NCBI GenBank assembly: GCA_029250885.1
Contig: JAQXEK010000010.1
Span: forward strand, 1-64,000
DNA from: Planctomycetota bacterium
Lineage (GTDB): Bacteria > Planctomycetota > UBA1135 > GCA-002686595
Length of the DNA stretch: 64,000 nucleotides
Direction: 5' to 3'
Shown in pieces: positions 63,862 to 64,000 of this stretch; the stretch's first letter is position 1, and each line of letters begins with the position of its first letter. The notes beneath the pieces were generated by a model. The model was given only the letters and a program-made list of their open reading frames with translations. It did no database searches and was not told where the DNA came from. A program made the position numbers and the translations under genes.

Positions 63862-64000
63862 TTACTCCATGCCGACAATTTCCCCGTTCACCACATCGAT
63901 GGAGTGGGCAAGCGGTTTGCGGGGCAGGCCCGGCATGCGCATGATGTTTCCTGTCAAGACGACCAGGAACCCGGCCCCGGAGTTGATCACGATGTTGCGC
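63862..64000 (-). CDS. fhs: Formate-tetrahydrofolate ligase, C-terminal end (5' part outside window)
   Basis: Only the last 45 codons are visible. They read NIVINSGAGFLVVLTGNIMR followed by MPGLPRKPLAHSIDV and the end VNGEIVGME. This is the highly conserved family C-terminus (GAGF-VVLTG-I--MPGLP). The enzyme activates formate onto tetrahydrofolate with ATP. Stop codon TAA at 63864-63862. Confidence 0.9.
   Translation of the reverse strand, partial: RNIVINSGAGFLVVLTGNIMRMPGLPRKPLAHSIDVVNGEIVGME

Overview
This window (about 60% GC by eye) is dense bacterial chromosome with no insertion sequence, integrase, CRISPR array or rRNA that I can recognise. It looks like core genome of a diderm, peptidoglycan-making bacterium: murA, many lipoprotein signals, an OmpA-type protein, type IV pilus ATPases, rho, rpoD, dnaG, ffh, rpsP, ksgA and ruvA are all present. 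Several features are familiar from Planctomycetota and related PVC-type genomes: a sulfatase-modifying-factor-fold lipoprotein, a Gld-type ABC cluster with DUF4340, a TPR protein carrying RNA polymerase alpha-CTD domains, CotH with a VTC-domain protein, and few Shine-Dalgarno sequences. That taxonomic placement is an inference and is tentative.

Layout. 1-5260 (+): 3' end of a UvrD/PcrA helicase gene, an exported MsrA-MsrB fusion, then a tight VTC / DUF4956 / CotH operon. 5556-8626 (-): guaB-guaA, translationally coupled, behind a structured leader. 9221-16078 (+): an oxidoreductase-epimerase fusion, a GT4 glycosyltransferase, an AceE-type E1 enzyme and a Nudix hydrolase. 16081-28677 (-): patatin-like lipase, the Grx4/BolA iron-sulfur pair, the gldA-gldF-gldG-DUF4340 ABC cluster, rho, tRNA-Pro(CGG), a HEAT/vWA protein and a repeat-rich lipoprotein. 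28836-33259: M28 peptidase (+), selB (-), radical SAM protein (+).

33572-58244 is one long minus-strand block. In transcription order it holds a HIT protein and murA; ffh, rpsP, an endonuclease III-like protein with a histone H1-like tail, and maf; a pilus/secretion ATPase group (GspE2, PilT, PilB, PilC) followed by a histidine kinase and two CNNM/CorC proteins; two small envelope proteins; an OmpA lipoprotein, an FGE-fold lipoprotein and ksgA; and dnaG, rpoD and a coiled-coil zinc-ribbon protein. The end of the window holds the TPR/alpha-CTD gene behind a near-consensus promoter and ruvA (+), then a small membrane protein, a 900-residue lipoprotein with a zinc-protease motif, and the 3' end of formate-tetrahydrofolate ligase (-).

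The most unusual items are: (1) the endonuclease III fold that keeps its four cluster cysteines but appears to lack both catalytic residues and carries a long Lys/Ala tail; (2) the TPR protein with two alpha-CTD domains; (3) a possible pseudoknotted leader in front of guaB and an orphan intrinsic terminator further upstream; (4) repeated terminator architecture, with the same bases following the U-tract at three sites; and (5) a lipoprotein with a 15-bp tandem repeat. All motif and alignment statements were made by eye from the sequence.
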